Assembly (NCBI GenBank): GCA_040080215.1
Contig: JBEBIT010000001.1
Location: 1 to 64,000, forward strand
From: CAIUGU01 sp040080215
GTDB taxonomy: Bacteria; Pseudomonadota; Gammaproteobacteria; Steroidobacterales; Steroidobacteraceae
Direction of reading: 5' to 3'
DNA: 64,000 nt
In this document: in pieces, positions 8,729 to 17,057 of the stretch
How the letters are laid out: each line of letters starts with the position of its first letter
Numbering within the stretch: position 1 is the stretch's first letter
The notes under the pieces: generated by a model
What the model saw: the letters and a program-made list of their open reading frames with translations, nothing else
What the model was told of the DNA's origin: nothing
Databases searched by the model: none
Made by a program: the position numbers and the translations under genes

Positions 8729-9624
8729 GCGCTGCGACCTCGCCGGCGCCGCGCGTGCTCATCGTCGGCTGTGGCTATGTCGGCAAGCGACTGGGAGTTG
8801 CACTCAAGTCGCGCTGTGACGTGCTCGGGATCGTGAGTCGCACAGCGAGCCTGGCTGAACTCAAGGCCCTCGGACTCGTTGGCGAAGTCGTGGATCTCGA
8901 CGCCGGTGCCCCGCTGCCACGCGACTGGGCGCAGGACTCGACGCTCTTCTACCTCGTGCCGCCTGCCACCGACAGCGAGAGCGATGTCCGGCTCGCGCAC
9001 CTGCTGAGCGGCATGCGCAGCCGTCCGCGAGTCTTCGTCTACATGAGCACCACCGGGGTCTACGGCGACGCCGAAGGCGGGGAAGTCTCGGAGCAGACGC
9101 CGGTGAATCCTCTTACGGCCCGGGCGCGTCGACGCGTGACCGCCGAGGAAATGGTGCGGGTGTGGTGCACGGAACAGGAGGTGCGGCGCGTGGTGCTGCG
9201 AGTCCCCGGCATCTACGGCCCCGGACGGCTACCCCTTGAACGACTGGCGAGTCGCGAGCCTGCAGTGCGGGTGGAAGAGGCCGGCATCGGCAACCGCATC
9301 CATGTCGATGACCTAGTGGCAGCCTGCATCGCCGTGCTCGACGTACCGGACGCGCGCGGGATCTATAACGTCACCGACGGGTCGCCACTGAACTCTACGG
9401 AGTTCCTGCTGCGTGTCGCCCGCGCGGCAGGGTTGCCGGAACCGCCGCAGATCTCGATGGACGAAGCGCAGCTGGTGCTGAGCTCTTCGCGACTATCCTT
9501 CCTCAATGAATCGCGGCAGGTCAGCAACCGCCGGATGCTGCACGATCTCAAGGTGCAGCTACGGTACGCCGACGTCGATGCCGGGATCCGGCAGTGCCTG
9601 GAGGAAGAGCGACGGGGGCAATGA
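8725..9624 (+). CDS. NAD-dependent epimerase/dehydratase-like protein (YeeZ-type)
   Basis: A 299-residue extended short-chain-dehydrogenase-fold protein. The Rossmann motif GCGYVGKRLG lies near residues 15-24. The STTGVYGD segment (about 110-117) carries the typical Ser/Thr and Tyr region, and VPGIYGPGRLPLERL follows. This pattern is characteristic of the YeeZ subgroup, whose substrate is unknown. GTG start in a GTGA overlap with the flavoprotein gene. It is the last gene of the hem-led plus-strand run; the next gene faces it. Confidence 0.8.
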   Translation: MSAATSPAPRVLIVGCGYVGKRLGVALKSRCDVLGIVSRTASLAELKALGLVGEVVDLDAGAPLPRDWAQDSTLFYLVPPATDSESDVRLAHLLSGMRSRPRVFVYMSTTGVYGDAEGGEVSEQTPVNPLTARARRRVTAEEMVRVWCTEQEVRRVVLRVPGIYGPGRLPLERLASREPAVRVEEAGIGNRIHVDDLVAACIAVLDVPDARGIYNVTDGSPLNSTEFLLRVARAAGLPEPPQISMDEAQLVLSSSRLSFLNESRQVSNRRMLHDLKVQLRYADVDAGIRQCLEEERRGQ

Positions 9625-9707
9625 ATCCACGAGTCTCCGCTGCCCTGAATCGATCCGTCATCTCCAGTCCGGTCTTCACCGCGCGCGTACGCCGGAACGG
9701 GCGTAAT

Positions 9708-10349
9708 TCAGCCGGGTAGGCTCTTCTTGCTGCCGAGCCACTTGGTGACCGGTTCCCACTGCTTCCAGTCCGGCCAGGCGAGGTATTCCGGCAGGTCGAA
9801 CACGCTCATGCCGCGCTGGTAGGCACGCAGGTAGTTGGTCGATTGCCGCAGGGCCGTCAGGTACGGAACCTTGAGCTTGTTCAGGTACTTGTCGAGTTCC
9901 TCGAAGACCAGCGTGTTTTCACGCACGCGGTTGGCGACCACGGCAAGCCGGGCCTGCTCGCGCTGCACTCGGCCGAGTTCCAGCAGCTCGCCCATGAAAT
10001 GCGCGGCGGCCTTCATGTCGATCGGCGAGGCGAGCACGGGGACGATGATCGTCTCGGCACGACGGACGAGTTCGTTCATCTCGGAACCGTGGGTGCGGGC
10101 GGGTGCGTCGATGACCAGCACTTCGGTGTCGCGGGGAACGCTGCGCAGGCCATCGTCGTAGGCAGCCAGCCCAACGATCTTCGGCAGATCTTCCGGACGG
10201 GCCTCGAGCCAGTCGAGCGCGGTACGCTGGGGGTCGTAATCGGCAAGGGCGACCTTCGCGCCCTCCTTGGCGAAATACCCGGCGATGTTCGTTGCCAAGG
10301 TGCTTTTTCCACAGCCGCCCTTGGCATTCATGACCATGACGTGGCGCAT
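9708..10349 (-). CDS. Solitary ParA/MinD-superfamily ATPase
   Basis: A 213-residue deviant-Walker ATPase. The P-loop KGGCGKST (10-17) includes the signature lysine K10. ADYDPQRTALDW is the switch I/A' region, and EVLVIDAPA holds Walker B. It has the length of small ParA-like proteins that position plasmids, chemoreceptor clusters or other cargo. No parB-like gene or centromere-like repeat is adjacent, so this is not a complete partition locus. It is monocistronic, with a strong AAGGGGA ribosome site, and convergent with the epimerase gene. Confidence 0.85.
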   Translation of the reverse strand: MRHVMVMNAKGGCGKSTLATNIAGYFAKEGAKVALADYDPQRTALDWLEARPEDLPKIVGLAAYDDGLRSVPRDTEVLVIDAPARTHGSEMNELVRRAETIIVPVLASPIDMKAAAHFMGELLELGRVQREQARLAVVANRVRENTLVFEELDKYLNKLKVPYLTALRQSTNYLRAYQRGMSVFDLPEYLAWPDWKQWEPVTKWLGSKKSLPG

Positions 10350-10449
10350 CGAGTCCCCTTTTCCTCTGCTCCCGTGTAGGTGTTAACTTAAGGGGGCGTT
10401 GGACAAATGTCTACGGATTCGGATCGCTCCCTGGAGGGGGATATCCCGC

Positions 10450-10881
10450 ATGCCATTTCAAAACCCCCCTCCCGAAACCATTGCGGCACTGCTCAAGTCC
10501 GCCCGCACCATCGCGGTCCTCGGCCTGTCCGACAATCCGGCCAGGCCAAGCTGCGGCGTCGCGCTCTCCATGCAGCGGTACGGGTACCGGATCATCCCGG
10601 TGAACCCGGCCCTCAAGACCTGGCAGGGCATCCCCGCCATCCCGGACCTCAGCCTCCTGGGAACCGTCCTTCGTCCCGGGGACAAGGTGGATATCGTCAA
10701 TGTGTTCCGTCAACCCAGGCATGTCGCTGCCATCGTCGATGAGTGCCTCGAGCTCAAGCTGCCGGCACTGTGGCTGCAGCTCGGCGTCGTGGACGAGACT
10801 GCGGCGGAACGCGCTCGCGCTGGTGGCATGACGGTCGTGATGGATCGGTGTATCTACATCGACCGGGCCGAGCTCGGGTGA
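10450..10881 (+). CDS. CoA-binding protein (YccU-like)
   Basis: A 143-residue single-domain CoA-binding Rossmann protein of the YccU group. It shows IAVLGLSDNPARPS (nucleotide loop), YRIIPVNPA and the C-terminal MDRCIYIDRAEL. Members bind CoA in vitro, but no reaction is established. The ATG at 10450 was chosen because GGAGG lies about 10 bases upstream and the protein then matches the family length; an upstream in-frame start is less likely. dapF follows 29 bases later. Confidence 0.85.
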   Translation: MPFQNPPPETIAALLKSARTIAVLGLSDNPARPSCGVALSMQRYGYRIIPVNPALKTWQGIPAIPDLSLLGTVLRPGDKVDIVNVFRQPRHVAAIVDECLELKLPALWLQLGVVDETAAERARAGGMTVVMDRCIYIDRAELG

Positions 10882-10910
10882 GCCCGGTCCGCCTCTGTTA
10901 TCCTTCTTCC

Positions 10911-11753
10911 ATGTTGTTGTCCTTTACGAAGATGCAGGGTGTCGGGAACGACTTCATCGTGTTCGACGCGCCCGAAGGCGCCCAACTGCCCGATGCGGCC
11001 ACGTTCCGCAAACTCGCCGATCGCCGCACCGGCATCGGCTTCGACCAGGCCCTCGTGCTGCAACCGCCGCGGCAGCCCGGCACGGATGTCTTCTACCGGA
11101 TCTTCAACGCCGACGGTTCCGAGGTCGAACAGTGCGGCAACGGCGCGCGTTGCATCGCCCGCCTCGTCAGCCACCGTCGCGCGGACGCCGGGATCCTCAA
11201 GATGGACAGCCTGGGCGGCCTCGTGAATGCGCGGATCCGCGACGACGGGCTGGTGTCCGTCGACATGGGCATCCCGAATTTCGACCCGAAGTCGCTGCCG
11301 TTCATCTCCGATCGAGAGGCGGACCAATACCCGATCAGCGTGCTCGGCCAGCAGTTCGAGATCGGCGCGGTATCGATGGGCAATCCCCACGCGGTGCTGC
11401 GGGTGCCATCGGTCGCTGATGCGCCGGTAGACAGTGTGGGCCCCGCCATGGAGAATCATCCGCGCTTCCCGAAGCGCGCGAACATCGGTTTCATGGAAGT
11501 GGTGGACAGCGGTCATATCCGGCTGCGCGTGTTCGAGCGCGGGGTCGGCGAGACGCTGGCGTGCGGCACGGGTGCCTGTGGTGCAGTGGCCGTGGGCCGC
11601 CGACTCGGACTGCTGGGACCGTCGGTGCAAGTGGACCTGCCCGGTGGCCGCCTGACAGTCGAATGGGAGGGCATGGATAAGCCTTTATGGCTGACCGGCC
11701 CCGCCGAGAAGGTCTTCGAAGGCAAGATTGAAGTACCAGAGGTTTCTGAATGA
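10911..11753 (+). CDS. dapF: Diaminopimelate epimerase
   Basis: Interconverts LL- and meso-diaminopimelate for lysine and peptidoglycan synthesis. It has 280 residues. The two catalytic cysteines are C75 (EQCGNGARC) and C218 (LACGTGACG). The N-terminal SFTKMQGVGNDF is diagnostic. The ATG overlaps nothing upstream. The stop overlaps the start of the DUF484 gene (ATGA). The order dapF-DUF484-xerC is a conserved gammaproteobacterial string. Confidence 0.98.
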   Translation: MLLSFTKMQGVGNDFIVFDAPEGAQLPDAATFRKLADRRTGIGFDQALVLQPPRQPGTDVFYRIFNADGSEVEQCGNGARCIARLVSHRRADAGILKMDSLGGLVNARIRDDGLVSVDMGIPNFDPKSLPFISDREADQYPISVLGQQFEIGAVSMGNPHAVLRVPSVADAPVDSVGPAMENHPRFPKRANIGFMEVVDSGHIRLRVFERGVGETLACGTGACGAVAVGRRLGLLGPSVQVDLPGGRLTVEWEGMDKPLWLTGPAEKVFEGKIEVPEVSE

Positions 11754-12457
11754 ACAAGCAGGGCATTCGTGGCGTCGACACGGTCGCCGCGTCGGAAGAA
11801 TCGGTGGCGGACTACCTGCAGAACCACCCCGACTTTTTCGAGCGCAACGCGAATGTCCTCGCCCGCCTGCGCGTGCCGCATGAGCGCGGCGTGTCCACCG
11901 TCTCGCTGGTCGAACGCCAGGTGCTCGTCCTGCGCGACAAGAACCAGAAGCTCGAAGCCAAGGTCCGCGAGTTCGTCGATGTCGCCCGCGCGAACGACGC
12001 CCTGTCCGACAAGATCCATCACCTCGCCCGCCGGTTGATTCGTGCCCGCGGCGCCACGCAGCTGATCGATACGCTGGAAGCCTCGCTGCGCGAGGACTTC
12101 GGCGCGTCGCAGTGGCTGCTGGTCCTGAATCGCACCGACGTGCCCGAACTGAACGGTCTCACGAGCCGCCACATCCGCGTGGTGGACCGCTCGAATGCCG
12201 AGCTCAAGATGTTCGAGACGTTCTTCGAGTCGGCGCGGCCCCGCTGCGGCCAGATCCGCGACAGCCAGCGCGACTACCTGTTCGGCGAAGGCACGGTGGC
12301 CATCGGCTCGGCTGCCCTCGTGCCGCTGGGTCCGAATTCCTCGTACGGCCTGCTTGCCATCGGCAGCCCGGATGTCGACCGCTTCCACCCGACGATGAGC
12401 ACGGATTTCCTTGCCCGCATCGGCGAGCTCGTCAGCGAGGCCGTCGGCGCCCTCTAG
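11750..12457 (+). CDS. DUF484 family protein (YigA-like)
   Basis: A 235-residue protein. The N-terminus has the family pattern VADYLQNHPDFFERN. A coiled-coil segment (about 60-85) and a GAF-like domain (about 95-230) follow. Function is unknown. Its fixed place between dapF and xerC in many gammaproteobacteria is the best supporting evidence. It is coupled to dapF by a four-base overlap. Confidence 0.85.
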   Translation: MNKQGIRGVDTVAASEESVADYLQNHPDFFERNANVLARLRVPHERGVSTVSLVERQVLVLRDKNQKLEAKVREFVDVARANDALSDKIHHLARRLIRARGATQLIDTLEASLREDFGASQWLLVLNRTDVPELNGLTSRHIRVVDRSNAELKMFETFFESARPRCGQIRDSQRDYLFGEGTVAIGSAALVPLGPNSSYGLLAIGSPDVDRFHPTMSTDFLARIGELVSEAVGAL

Positions 12458-12486
12458 TCACCGCAGGGCCGGAGTCGTTCACGCCC

Positions 12487-13395
12487 ATGCTCGACTCCGC
12501 GCTCGTCCAGATTCCCCGCTTCCTGACGCACCTCAAGAGCGAACGCCGGCTGTCTGCCCACACGTCGTCGGCATACGAACGCGATCTCGCCAAGTTCGTC
12601 GCATTCTGCGACCACGAGCGGATAGCCGACTGGCCCGAGCTCGACAACCACCGAGTCCGCGCCTTCGCCGCACGCGAGCATCGCCTCGGCATGTCTTCGG
12701 CGAGCATCCAGCGGCGCCTCGCGGCCGTCCGCTCGTTCTGCGAGTTCCTGCTGCGCGAGGGGGTCCTTCGCATCAACCCCGGCGTCGACATCAAGGCCCC
12801 GAAGGGCCGCAAACGCCTGCCGCAGACGCTCGATGCCGACCAGATGGCGCGACTGCTCGAGTTCCGCACGGATGACCGGCTGGGCACGCGCGACAAGGCC
12901 GTGATGGAGCTGTTGTATTCGTCGGGCTTGCGGCTGTCCGAACTCGTGCAGCTCGATCTGCAGGACCTGGACCTCAAGGACCGCACGGTGCGGGTCCTCG
13001 GCAAGGGCAGCAAGACGCGGATCGTGCCGGTCGGGGCGCACGCGGTCACTGCGCTTCACCACTGGCTCAAGGAAAGAGTGGCGCTGGCTGGGCCCGAGGA
13101 GATCGCCGTGTTCGTCGGCCGCAACGGAGCACGCCTCGGCGCCCGGGCGATCCAGCTGCGCGTGGCCAGATGGGCGCAGTTGCAGGGCATCGGCATTCCG
13201 ATGCATCCCCACATGTTCCGGCATTCGTTCGCGACGCACCTGCTCGAGTCCAGCCACGACCTGCGCGGCGTGCAGGAACTGCTCGGCCACGCGAATATTT
13301 CGACGACGCAGATCTACACCCACCTTGATTTCCAGCATCTCGCCAAGACATACGACGCGGCGCATCCCCGCGCGAGACGCAAGTCGGGAAGCTAA
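12487..13395 (+). CDS. xerC: Tyrosine recombinase XerC
   Basis: Works with XerD at dif to resolve chromosome dimers. It has 302 residues. The SAM-like N-terminal DNA-binding domain covers about 10-95. The catalytic domain carries the full set R149 (SSGLRLSE), K173, H242/R245 (HMFRHSFATHLL), H268 (LLGHAN) and nucleophile Y277 (TTQIYTH). The dapF-DUF484 context favours XerC over XerD or a phage integrase. The ATG gives a protein of standard length. Confidence 0.97.
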   Translation: MLDSALVQIPRFLTHLKSERRLSAHTSSAYERDLAKFVAFCDHERIADWPELDNHRVRAFAAREHRLGMSSASIQRRLAAVRSFCEFLLREGVLRINPGVDIKAPKGRKRLPQTLDADQMARLLEFRTDDRLGTRDKAVMELLYSSGLRLSELVQLDLQDLDLKDRTVRVLGKGSKTRIVPVGAHAVTALHHWLKERVALAGPEEIAVFVGRNGARLGARAIQLRVARWAQLQGIGIPMHPHMFRHSFATHLLESSHDLRGVQELLGHANISTTQIYTHLDFQHLAKTYDAAHPRARRKSGS

Positions 13396-13437
13396 CGCGG
13401 TAAGATTCGCCCACCGCCTCCTGATGTCTTGAGCCCC

Positions 13438-13989
13438 ATGACCACACCCTCCGCTGCAGACTTCCACGGCACCACCATCCTCTCCGTCCGGCGCAATGGC
13501 GTCGTCGTCATCGGCGGGGACGGGCAGGTCACGCTCGGCAACACGGTCATGAAGGGCAATGCCCGCAAGGTGCGCCCTCTGTACGACGGCAAGGTGCTCG
13601 CAGGGTTTGCCGGCGGCACCGCGGATGCGTTCACGCTGTTCGAACGCTTCGAAGGCAAGCTCCAGCAGTACGGCAACCTGACGCGTGCCGCGATCGAACT
13701 CGCGAAGGACTGGCGCTCCGACCGCAGCCTGCGCCGCCTCGAGGCCCTGCTGTGCGTTGCCGACGTGCGCAGCTCGTTCATCATCTCCGGCAACGGCGAC
13801 GTCATCGAACCCGAGGAGGACCTGATGGCGATCGGCTCCGGCGGCACGTACGCGCAAGCCGCGGCCCGCGCGCTGCTGCAGAACACCGAGCTGGACGCGC
13901 GAACCATCGTCGAGAAGGCGCTCAACATCGCCGCCGACATCTGCATCTACACGAACCGCAACCTGACCATCGAGGAACTGCGCGGATAG
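13438..13989 (+). CDS. hslV: ATP-dependent protease peptidase subunit HslV
   Basis: Threonine peptidase of the HslUV (ClpYQ) protease. A run TTILSVRRNGVVVIGGDGQV begins at residue 12, so the catalytic threonine would be exposed after removal of an 11-residue propeptide (MTTPSAADFHG) rather than of methionine alone. GSGGTYAQAAARALL is the conserved C-terminal helix. Length is 183 with the ATG at 13438; a TTG three codons upstream is also in frame. It is followed after 58 bases by hslU. Confidence 0.97.
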   Translation: MTTPSAADFHGTTILSVRRNGVVVIGGDGQVTLGNTVMKGNARKVRPLYDGKVLAGFAGGTADAFTLFERFEGKLQQYGNLTRAAIELAKDWRSDRSLRRLEALLCVADVRSSFIISGNGDVIEPEEDLMAIGSGGTYAQAAARALLQNTELDARTIVEKALNIAADICIYTNRNLTIEELRG

Positions 13990-14047
13990 CGTTTCGCCGA
14001 ACGGCGTCGTCCCGGCCCAGCCCTCCACTGCCGACCTGCTTGCCACT

Positions 14048-15385
14048 ATGTCCGACATGACCCCCCGTGAAATCGTCCAGGAACTCGACAAGCACATCGT
14101 CGGGCAAAGTGCGGCGAAACGTGCGGTGGCGATCGCCCTTCGCAACCGCTGGCGGCGCATGCAGGTGGCCGAGCCGCTGCGCGCCGAGATCACGCCGAAG
14201 AACATCCTGATGATCGGGCCGACCGGCGTCGGCAAGACCGAGATTGCCCGTCGCCTCGCCAAGCTCGCCCGCGCCCCTTTCATCAAGGTGGAGGCCACCA
14301 AGTTCACGGAGGTCGGCTACGTCGGCCGCGAAGTGGATTCGATCATCAAGGACCTGCTCGACGTCGCCGTGAAGATGACGCGCGAGATGGAAGTGGAGAA
14401 GGTCCGGCATCGTGCGATGGACGCAGCCGAGGATCGCGTACTGGATGCGCTGCTGCCCCGCCCACGGTCGATGGGATTTACCGCGGAGACCGACACTGCG
14501 GCGAAGGACGACGGCACGCGCCAGCGTTTCCGCAAGATGCTGCGCGAGGGCGCGCTCGACGACAAGGAAATCGAGATCGAGGTGCGTGCGCTGCCGGCCG
14601 GCGTCGAGATCATGGCGCCTCCCGGCATGGAAGACCTGTCGCAGCAGTTGCAGGGCATGTTCCAGAACCTCGGACAAAGCCGCACGAAGGCCCGCAAGCT
14701 CAAGGTTAAGGAAGCCTTCAAGCTCCTGACCGACGAGGAGGCCGGCAAGATGATCAACGAGGAAGAACTGAAGGCAAGGGCCTTGAAGAATGCCGAGCAG
14801 AACGGCATCGTCTTCATCGACGAGATCGACAAGATCGCGCGCCGTCAGGAAGCCGTGGGTGCCGATGTCTCGCGCGAAGGCGTGCAGCGCGACCTGTTAC
14901 CGCTGGTCGAAGGCAGCACCGTCACCACGAAGTACGGCATCGTCAAGACGGACCACATGTTGTTCATCGCATCGGGCGCATTCCATATGTCGAAGCCGTC
15001 CGATCTGATCCCGGAATTGCAGGGCCGCTTTCCCATCCGCGTCGAACTCGAAGCGCTGGAGGTGGATGATTTCGTGCGCATCCTCACCGAGCCGGATGCG
15101 TCGTTGTGCGCTCAATACCAGGCCTTGCTGCGCACGGAAGGACTTGAACTGACGTACGCCGAAAGTGGCGTGCGCCGGATCGCGGAAGTGGCCTTTCAGG
15201 TGAACGAGCGCACCGAGAACATCGGCGCCCGCCGCCTGCACACGGTGATGGAACGGTTGCTGGAGCAGGTGTCGTTCGATGCCACCGAGGGCGGGACCCG
15301 CGAGGTGACGGTCGATGCCGCGTACGTGGATCGTTACCTCGGCGAACTGGTGAAGGACGAAGACCTGACGAGATACATCCTATAG
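14048..15385 (+). CDS. hslU: ATPase subunit HslU of the HslUV protease
   Basis: AAA+ unfoldase partner of HslV, 445 residues. Walker A is GPTGVGKT (57-64). The intermediate I domain covers about 110-240. Walker B is VFIDEID (255-261), followed by the sensor arginine region. The C-terminal DLTRYIL is the tail that docks into HslV and activates it. Standard pairing and order with hslV. No sigma-32-type promoter was recognised upstream of hslV. Confidence 0.98.
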   Translation: MSDMTPREIVQELDKHIVGQSAAKRAVAIALRNRWRRMQVAEPLRAEITPKNILMIGPTGVGKTEIARRLAKLARAPFIKVEATKFTEVGYVGREVDSIIKDLLDVAVKMTREMEVEKVRHRAMDAAEDRVLDALLPRPRSMGFTAETDTAAKDDGTRQRFRKMLREGALDDKEIEIEVRALPAGVEIMAPPGMEDLSQQLQGMFQNLGQSRTKARKLKVKEAFKLLTDEEAGKMINEEELKARALKNAEQNGIVFIDEIDKIARRQEAVGADVSREGVQRDLLPLVEGSTVTTKYGIVKTDHMLFIASGAFHMSKPSDLIPELQGRFPIRVELEALEVDDFVRILTEPDASLCAQYQALLRTEGLELTYAESGVRRIAEVAFQVNERTENIGARRLHTVMERLLEQVSFDATEGGTREVTVDAAYVDRYLGELVKDEDLTRYIL

Positions 15386-15390
15386 ATCTA

Positions 15391-15485
15391 GCGATTAGCG
15401 ATTGGCGATTGGCGATTGGCGATTGGCAGGATTCAGTAGGAATCTATACTCTGCAACTCCGCCCTGATCGCTAGTCGCCAATCGC
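15391..15485. repeat. Five tandem heptamers (GCGATTG) with an inverted copy downstream
   Basis: From 15391 to 15425 the heptamer gcgattg is repeated five times head to tail; the first copy ends in a instead of g. At 15466-15485 the complement of the same motif recurs (gatcgctagtcgccaatcgc), so the two blocks could pair across about 40 bases. The patch fills most of the gap between hslU and the DUF971 gene and sits 9-100 bases upstream of the latter. It could be a slippage-prone repeat, a REP-like element or an mRNA hairpin. The sequence cannot separate these. Confidence 0.75.
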
Positions 15486-15493
15486 TGGTCCCG

Positions 15494-15865
15494 ATGACCC
15501 ACCCTACCGCCATCAAGCTCCGGACCAAGTCGCGCGTCCTCGACGTGACGTTCGACGATGGCAGCCGCTTCGAGCTGCCGTTCGAGTACCTGCGGGTCCA
15601 TTCGCCGTCGGCGGAAGTGCGCGGGCACGGTGCGGGCCAGGAGACGCTGCAACTCGGCAAGCACGAGGTCCGCATTACGGCCGTGGAGCCCGTGGGCCAC
15701 TACGCATTGAAGCTGGTGTTCGACGACGGCCACGACACCGGCCTGTACACGTGGTCCTACCTCAAGGAACTGGGCGCGACCCACGCCGCCAAGTGGCAGC
15801 AGTACCTCGATCGCCTGAAGGACCTCGGGATCCCCTACCCGACTCTCGGGGTGAAGCCCTCGTGA
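15494..15865 (+). CDS. DUF971 / gamma-butyrobetaine hydroxylase-like N-terminal domain protein
   Basis: A 123-residue stand-alone DUF971 domain. It carries the typical pattern: LDVTFDDGSRFELPFEYLRV, a central GHYALKLVFDDGHDTG and the WSYLKELG motif. In eukaryotic enzymes this fold precedes the 2-oxoglutarate dioxygenase domain. Stand-alone bacterial members are often linked to iron-sulfur or respiratory genes, and no catalytic role is known. It overlaps the next gene by four bases (GTGA). Confidence 0.85.
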   Translation: MTHPTAIKLRTKSRVLDVTFDDGSRFELPFEYLRVHSPSAEVRGHGAGQETLQLGKHEVRITAVEPVGHYALKLVFDDGHDTGLYTWSYLKELGATHAAKWQQYLDRLKDLGIPYPTLGVKPS

Positions 15866-16212
15866 GTGCCGATCTCGCGGCCTTGCGCGACGCCCTGCGG
15901 CAGTTTGCCGCCGAGCGCGACTGGGATCAGTTCCATAGCCCGAAGAACCTGGCGGCTGCGCTGTCCGTCGAAGCCGCTGAACTGCTGGAGCAGTTCCAAT
16001 GGTTATCCGAGGAACACAGCCGCGCACTCGGTCCTGACGAGCTCGAGGCCGTCCGCCAGGAACTGGCCGATGTCCTGCTGTACCTCATCCGGCTGGCCGA
16101 CAAGGTGGACGTGGACCTGATTGCCGCCGCCAAGGCGAAGCTCGCGCTCAATGCCCTGAAGTACCCGGCCGACAAGGCCCGCGGCAGCAGCCGGAAATAC
16201 ACCGATCTGTAA
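15862..16212 (+). CDS. MazG-like nucleotide pyrophosphohydrolase
   Basis: A 116-residue all-alpha NTP pyrophosphatase of the short MazG/RS21-C6 type. The metal-binding acidic residues occur in SVEAAELLEQFQWLSEE and in ELADVLLYLIRLADKVDVD. Such enzymes hydrolyse (d)NTPs, often non-canonical ones, to monophosphates. The start is GTG 15862 in an overlap with the DUF971 gene. The tail KYTDL ends the family alignment normally. Confidence 0.88.
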   Translation: MSADLAALRDALRQFAAERDWDQFHSPKNLAAALSVEAAELLEQFQWLSEEHSRALGPDELEAVRQELADVLLYLIRLADKVDVDLIAAAKAKLALNALKYPADKARGSSRKYTDL

Positions 16213-16283
16213 CGGCCAGCGTCGGTTGCACCCGCTTTTCGCAACCTCGTCCGCCGGGTGGCCCTGCTACAATGCAGGCCTCC

Positions 16284-17057
16284 ATGAACGCGCCTAACGA
16301 ATCCGGGAAATCCACCTCAGGCACTGTCGACTTCGGCTACACGGAAGTGCCCGTCGCCGACAAGGCGCGCCGCGTGCGCGAGGTGTTCGAATCGGTCGCC
16401 GGCAAGTACGACCTGATGAACGACCTCATGTCGGGCGGCATGCACCGGCTGTGGAAGCGCTTCACGCTCGGCCAGACCGGTTTGCGCCCGGGCCAGGCGG
16501 CGCTCGACGTCGCAGGCGGCACCGGCGATCTCGCTGCCGGCATGTGGAAGCAGGTCGGCCAGGACGGCAAGATCGTCCTCTCCGACATCAATGCCGCGAT
16601 GCTCGCGCAGGGCCGCGACAGCCTCCTGAACCAGGGCATCGTTCGCGGCGTGGAATTCGCGCTCGCCAATGCCGAGTGCCTGCCCTTCGCCGACAACTCG
16701 TTCGATTGCGTGACCATCTGCTTCGGCCTGCGCAATGTCACTGACAAGCAAGCGGCGATCGCCTCGATGTACCGCGTGCTCAAGCCCGGTGGACGGCTCC
16801 TGATCCTCGAGTTCTCGCATCCGACGGCGCCCGGCCTCAAGCCCGTGTATGACGCGTACTCGTTCAGCGTACTGCCCTGGCTCGGCAAGGTCGTCGCCAA
16901 TGACGAAGCGAGCTATCGCTACCTCGCCGAGTCCATCCGCCGCTTCCCGAAACAGGACGACCTCGCCGACATGATGCGCGCTGCTGGTTTCGACCAAGTC
17001 CGCTACAACAACCTGAGTGGCGGCATCGTGGCCTTGCATCGCGGGTTCAAATTCTGA
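16284..17057 (+). CDS. ubiE: Ubiquinone/menaquinone C-methyltransferase
   Basis: SAM-dependent methyltransferase of quinone synthesis, 257 residues from this ATG. The SAM-binding loop is LDVAGGTGDLA. Family segments are KYDLMNDLMSGGMHRLWKR near the N-terminus, CFGLRNVTDK and the C-terminal NNLSGGIVALHRGFKF. An ATG 12 bases upstream is also in frame. I prefer 16284 because AGG lies just upstream and the N-terminus then matches E. coli UbiE better. It overlaps ubiJ by one base (TGATG). Confidence 0.96.
   Translation: MNAPNESGKSTSGTVDFGYTEVPVADKARRVREVFESVAGKYDLMNDLMSGGMHRLWKRFTLGQTGLRPGQAALDVAGGTGDLAAGMWKQVGQDGKIVLSDINAAMLAQGRDSLLNQGIVRGVEFALANAECLPFADNSFDCVTICFGLRNVTDKQAAIASMYRVLKPGGRLLILEFSHPTAPGLKPVYDAYSFSVLPWLGKVVANDEASYRYLAESIRRFPKQDDLADMMRAAGFDQVRYNNLSGGIVALHRGFKF

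Noticed and set aside
12454..14307. A 617-codon open frame on the minus strand opposite xerC, hslV and hslU
   Set aside because: It is the antisense shadow of three well-recognised genes. GC-rich codon bias leaves the opposite strand open, and the translation resembles no family.
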